Assembly: GCA_036806345.1 (NCBI GenBank)
Contig: DAIROT010000078.1
Location: forward strand, 1 to 8,096
Length of the DNA stretch: 8,096 nucleotides
Origin: QHCF01 sp003244275
GTDB taxonomy: Bacteria > Actinomycetota > Acidimicrobiia > Acidimicrobiales > QHCF01
Direction: 5' to 3'
Both the position numbers and the translations under genes were made by a program. Under the pieces are notes generated by a model. The model did not search any database, had not been told where the DNA came from, and saw only the letters and a program-made list of their open reading frames with translations. Of the stretch, positions 5,424-8,096 are shown piece after piece (positions within the stretch are counted from its first letter, which is position 1; every line of letters begins with the position of its first letter).

Positions 5424-6361
5424 TGTCCTCCGAGCAGGATGGCGCCGGAATACCCTGCCCGGGAGGCGGCCCAGGCCCGGGAGGCGGCCCGGAGGGCGTG
5501 CCCGAGGCGGCTCAGGCTCGGCTGGCCGAGAGCGACAGGGTGGGGAGCTGGACCAGTGACCTGAGCTCGGCCGAGCTGGTGGCGGTACGTGGCGTGGGCT
5601 TCGAGCCGGCCGGGCTGGTGCTGGGGAGCTCCATATATCACCTGGGCTCGCAGTGGGGCGCCCTGGGCTTCGGGGTGTGGGGCAAGAGCGGCTACTACCG
5701 TTCCTATCCCTGCCCCCATGGCTACAGCTACATGGTGGAGGGCCACGAGTGGGGCCAGAACTGGGAGCACACCCAGTATGAGAAGGGTATGGAGGAGGCC
5801 TTCGGGCTGGCCGTCTCACGGCTTGTCTCCGAGGCCCAGGCCATCCACGCCCACGGAGTGGTAGGTGTCCGGGTCACGCTCCGGGCCGTGCAGGCCATGA
5901 GCCAGGTGGTGGAGGTGACCGTCCTGGGCACCGCCGTTCGTCGGCCCGGCGTGGCTCCGCTGGCCGTGCCCTTCACCTCGCACTTGTCCGGGCAGGACTT
6001 TGCCAAGTTGATCTCCACCGGGTGGATCGCCGCCGGGCTGGTGATGGGGGTGGCGGCGGTGGAGGCGGACGACGGATGCGGAACGCGCCAGATCCTCAAT
6101 TCCTGGAACAACTGGGAGGTGGAGCAGTACAGCGACGCGGTGGAACGCTGCCGCGAGATCGCCGTGCACCGCCTCGAGCAGGCAGCCGGGCAACTGGGTG
6201 AGGGAGTGGTCGGTGTCGAGGCGGACCTGTCCATCCGCGAAGCGGGGGGGAGAGAGGCCAAGGTGGCGGACATGCGAGCCATCGGCACCGCGGTGCGCCA
6301 GTTCCGGCGGGCATCCATGCCCGACCCGCCGCTGACCATTATGCGCCTGGCCGACCGATGA
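5423..6361 (+). CDS. Tandem YbjQ/UPF0145-like domain protein, divergent paralogue 2
   Basis: This is the middle and most divergent of three paralogues, 312 residues. It starts with a Gly/Pro-rich leader (1-40), then domain 1 (about 42-172) and domain 2 (about 183-291), and ends with a tail PPLTIMRLADR related to that of the other two. Domain 1 keeps SSIYHLG but gains an insertion rich in Tyr, Trp, His and Gly (about 78-118, including YYRSYPCPHGYSY and EWGQNWEH). Domain 2 has lost both the YH pair (reads MGVAAVEADD) and the WGxH motif (reads AGGREAKVADM), yet keeps TSHLSGQDF and GTAV. Its start overlaps the previous stop by one base with no strong Shine-Dalgarno, so translation is probably coupled. 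Role unknown. It may be a specialised or structural subunit in a hetero-oligomer with paralogues 1 and 3. Confidence 0.8.
   Translation: MSSEQDGAGIPCPGGGPGPGGGPEGVPEAAQARLAESDRVGSWTSDLSSAELVAVRGVGFEPAGLVLGSSIYHLGSQWGALGFGVWGKSGYYRSYPCPHGYSYMVEGHEWGQNWEHTQYEKGMEEAFGLAVSRLVSEAQAIHAHGVVGVRVTLRAVQAMSQVVEVTVLGTAVRRPGVAPLAVPFTSHLSGQDFAKLISTGWIAAGLVMGVAAVEADDGCGTRQILNSWNNWEVEQYSDAVERCREIAVHRLEQAAGQLGEGVVGVEADLSIREAGGREAKVADMRAIGTAVRQFRRASMPDPPLTIMRLADR
5458..5490 (+). repeat. 15-nt direct repeat in the Gly/Pro leader of paralogue 2
   Basis: CCCGGGAGGCGGCCC occurs at 5458-5472 and 5476-5490, 18 nt apart and in frame, giving the repeated PGGGP pattern. Confidence 0.9.
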
Positions 6362-7302
6362 CCGAGATGCCGCCCCCCGGTTCGGTGCCCGCCGGCCCGG
6401 TGCCTGCCGGGCACGGCGCCCCCGTCCTGTCGGGGCACACCGGGGGTGCCGCCGCGGACGCCGCCATTGCCTGCCTGGCCGGTGCCTATCACCCAGCGGA
6501 GATCAAGGCGCCGGCTGGTAAGGGGCGAGTTCCACTGCGCCACCAGCTCGCCTTCTCCTCCAACCTGAGTGTGGACGAGGCCCTCCTGGTGGGCGAGGCG
6601 GGCTTCGAGCTGCGCGGCCTGGTGTCAGGAGCCTCGGTTTTTCACGTTGGTTTGGTGGGGCGCCGATGGTCGGTCAATGCCGAGGTCAAGGAGCTCTCGA
6701 CGGCCATGTACCGGGCCCGGGAGCTGGCCATGGGCCGCCTGGTCGACGCCGGTCGACAGGTCGGGGGAGACGGGGTGGCGGGTGTCCGGCTAAGGGTGGA
6801 GCGCTTCGAGGGACAGGCCCACCTGGCCCAGTTCGTGGCCCTGGGAACGGCGATCGCCGACACCGCACCGGCGGCCGACGGGCCCTTCTTCACCAGCGAC
6901 CTCAGCGGTCAGGACCTGTATCTCCTCCAGCGGGCAGGGTACCGGCCCCTCGGCCTGGTGATGGGGACATGCGTGTACCACGTCGGGCGACAGGGCTTCT
7001 CCAAATGGGCCGGATCCCAGACCCAGAGCGCGGAGATGGTCACTTACACCGAGGCCCTCTATGAGTCCCGGGAGTTGGCCATGGCCCGCCTGCAGGAGGA
7101 GGCGTCGCGCCACGGAGCCGACGGCGTGGTGGGTGTCCAGGTGAGCGAGCTGTCCCACGTGTGGGGCAGCCACGTGATCGAGTTCTTCGCCATGGGGACG
7201 GCGGTGCGAAGCGATGTCGACCACCAACGAAGCAACCCCAAGATGGTGGTGAGCCTCCAGGACGCTCAGATCCTCACCGATCCATCGGCCATCACCGGCT
7301 AG
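6358..7302 (+). CDS. Tandem YbjQ/UPF0145-like domain protein, paralogue 3
   Basis: This 314-residue protein has a Pro/Gly/Ala-rich leader (1-60), domain 1 (about 66-166; FSSNLSVDEALLV ... GTAI) and domain 2 (about 177-283; FTSDLSGQDL ... GTAV), then a tail with PKMVVSLQD. Domain 1 is closest to domain 1 of paralogue 1, and domain 2 to its domain 2, so the internal duplication predates the gene duplications. A 24-nt exact match (7162-7185 with 5316-5339) covers the WGSHVIEF motif. VFHVG (94-98), VYHVG (206-210) and WGSH (269-272) keep the candidate metal-ligand histidines. The ATG overlaps the upstream TGA by four bases (ATGA), a classic coupled start without its own clear ribosome site. It is the last gene of the operon. 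I see no convincing hairpin-U terminator before the converging toxin gene 30 nt on. Confidence 0.8.
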   Translation: MTEMPPPGSVPAGPVPAGHGAPVLSGHTGGAAADAAIACLAGAYHPAEIKAPAGKGRVPLRHQLAFSSNLSVDEALLVGEAGFELRGLVSGASVFHVGLVGRRWSVNAEVKELSTAMYRARELAMGRLVDAGRQVGGDGVAGVRLRVERFEGQAHLAQFVALGTAIADTAPAADGPFFTSDLSGQDLYLLQRAGYRPLGLVMGTCVYHVGRQGFSKWAGSQTQSAEMVTYTEALYESRELAMARLQEEASRHGADGVVGVQVSELSHVWGSHVIEFFAMGTAVRSDVDHQRSNPKMVVSLQDAQILTDPSAITG

Positions 7303-7332
7303 TCGGCGGGAGACAGCGGCTGGCTCATTACC

Positions 7333-7764
7333 TCAGACGAGGCGGGTCGGAATGCCCCTGGCGGTAGCGGCCGCCAGGAGCGGGGGGTTCTCGTCCGCGG
7401 CAGCCAGGCACAATTCTCCACCGAGGTGTTCCGCGGCGGCCAACGCCTCGAGGGACATGAGGTTGAGGCGTACACCTCCGTCGAGCAGGCGCGCCATTGG
7501 CCAGGCCAGGTCTCGAAGCGAGAGGAGGCGAACCGTTTCGGGAATGCTGGTGACAGCTCTGACCGCGGAGCCGGCAACGACTGGATCGGCCTGACCGAGC
7601 GACCGTGACAGGGCACCCGTCCCGGCCCGGCTTGCGACGGCCCGGCACAGGCGGAGATACCACAGGCCGGTCGCGAAGACCCAGGCACCAGCCGGGGTGA
7701 AGGTCTGGGGCTCGAAGTTCAGCAGGAGCTGTAGGAGCAAATGGTCATCGACGACGACTTCCAC
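7333..7764 (-). CDS. PIN-like toxin of an AbrB/PIN (VapBC-type) module
   Basis: This 143-residue protein has the size and outline of a PIN-domain ribonuclease. PIN toxins cleave RNA using clustered acidic residues and Mg2+ or Mn2+. Seen here: an N-terminal strand with acidic pair EVVVDD (D6, D7), a mid-protein helix SLEALAAA (E106, where VapC proteins usually have Asp), and AAADENPPL (D124) followed by a final short strand. The second acidic residue of the canonical set is not obvious, so activity is uncertain. The start is GTG at 7764, 8 nt after the antitoxin stop and with no Shine-Dalgarno, so translation is probably coupled to the antitoxin. The 3' end faces the YbjQ operon. The family call relies on pattern and on the AbrB-like partner. 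Confidence 0.65.
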   Translation of the reverse strand: MEVVVDDHLLLQLLLNFEPQTFTPAGAWVFATGLWYLRLCRAVASRAGTGALSRSLGQADPVVAGSAVRAVTSIPETVRLLSLRDLAWPMARLLDGGVRLNLMSLEALAAAEHLGGELCLAAADENPPLLAAATARGIPTRLV

Positions 7765-7772
7765 GAGGCAGG

Positions 7773-7976
7773 TCAGGCGAGCTCGGGCTCGGTAGCGGCC
7801 ACCTCGCTGGCCAACTTGGCGTATCCGCCAGCTTCGTCGATGGCATCTCGCAACAAGCGTCGAAGACCGCCTCTGGCGGCGGGCACGATGAGCAGCGCAT
7901 AGCCCAGGTCAGCAATTTCGACGGTGCCACCCTGGCCCAGGTCCCAGCGGCGTCTTATCTCGGCAGGCAACGCCAT
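7773..7976 (-). CDS. AbrB/VapB-like antitoxin (possibly N-terminally shortened)
   Basis: This 67-residue protein begins MALPAEIRRRWDLGQGGTVEIADLG and continues ALLIVP. That is the swapped-hairpin AbrB/MazE/VapB DNA-binding fold: the Pro-Ala-Glu-Ile-Arg turn, a Gly-rich loop and the EI.D and LLIVP strands. The C-terminal half (LRRLLRDAIDEAGGYAKLASEV) would bind the toxin. Antitoxins of this kind neutralise the PIN partner and repress their own promoter. The chosen ATG has GGAG 8 nt upstream. The frame stays open upstream for 23 codons, and its last part (TIPSLGAWQ) looks like the first strand of the fold. There is no ATG, GTG or TTG there, so either the first strand is lost or an unusual start is used. 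Confidence 0.7.
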   Translation of the reverse strand: MALPAEIRRRWDLGQGGTVEIADLGYALLIVPAARGGLRRLLRDAIDEAGGYAKLASEVAATEPELA

Positions 7977-7985
7977 CTGCCACGC

Positions 7986-7998
7986 TCCGAGACTCGGA
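7986..7998. promoter_or_regulatory. Perfect 13-bp palindrome upstream of the antitoxin, candidate autoregulatory operator
   Basis: TCCGAG-A-CTCGGA is a perfect dyad centred on 7992, ending 9 nt before the antitoxin ATG and overlapping its GGAG. AbrB/VapB-type antitoxins commonly bind such dyads in their own promoter or leader. The one-base centre makes a protein-binding site more likely than an RNA hairpin. Confidence 0.4.
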
Positions 7999-8096
7999 AT
8001 TGTGCGATCTCCACCCGGCCAGAGTGCATCAACAAGGCGTAACTAGCCGCGATCGTTCACGAGAAGTCCTGAGGTCCCCTCGCCGGCATTTTGGCG
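7999..8096. other. Non-coding flank upstream of the toxin-antitoxin pair
   Basis: I see no gene here apart from the 23-codon open extension upstream of the antitoxin ATG (bounded by an in-frame TAG). No promoter with good spacing stands out. The window ends inside this region, so a gene further right cannot be excluded. Confidence 0.4.

Noticed and set aside
4620..5819. 399-codon minus-strand open frame across the YbjQ paralogues
   Set aside because: It is a compositional shadow. The plus strand encodes conserved repeated domains with coupled starts.
7303..7332. Bidirectional terminator between the converging operon and toxin gene
   Set aside because: The 30-nt gap has only short GC-rich complementarity and no stable stem followed by a T run.
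8081..8096. Short inverted repeat CGCC...GGCG at the right edge
   Set aside because: Four-base arms in high-GC DNA are expected by chance, and the window ends there.

Overview
The window is high-GC, densely packed bacterial DNA, coding on both strands with almost no intergenic space. Overlapping ATGA/TGATG start-stops, an AbrB/PIN toxin-antitoxin pair and a CO-dehydrogenase-type accessory cluster fit a soil or sediment actinobacterium-like lineage (Acidimicrobiia-like is a guess), probably a metagenome assembly. A run of 10 N at 3236-3245 shows that it is a scaffold.

Layout. (1) 1-1758, minus: one uninterrupted frame whose first ~197 residues are the FAD-binding domain of a CoxM/CutM-type molybdenum hydroxylase subunit, and whose remaining ~389 residues are the RNA-polymerase-interacting and translocase regions of Mfd. 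This is a chimera, most likely an assembly join. (2) 1866-3200 and 3311-4183, minus: a CoxE-like VWA protein and a CoxD-like MoxR AAA+ ATPase, the usual maturation partners of a Cox/Mo-hydroxylase enzyme. Transcription would run moxR > vwa > coxM, so the coxM half of the chimera is in its expected place and mfd is the intruder. The VWA domain carries an in-frame array of six 27-nt repeats. (3) 4278-7302, plus: a divergent four-gene operon with a small double-CxxC zinc-ribbon protein followed by three consecutive paralogues, each made of two YbjQ/UPF0145-like domains. These genes are translationally coupled by 1-nt and 4-nt overlaps. (4) 7333-7976, minus: an AbrB/VapB-like antitoxin and a PIN-like toxin, converging on the operon. 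A perfect 13-bp palindrome lies just upstream of the antitoxin start.

The least explained part is the zinc-ribbon plus triple double-YbjQ operon. The middle paralogue has lost motifs kept by its two neighbours and has gained an aromatic/His-rich insertion, which suggests a hetero-oligomer with specialised subunits. The most striking sequence anomalies are the coxM-mfd join and the minisatellite inside the VWA domain.
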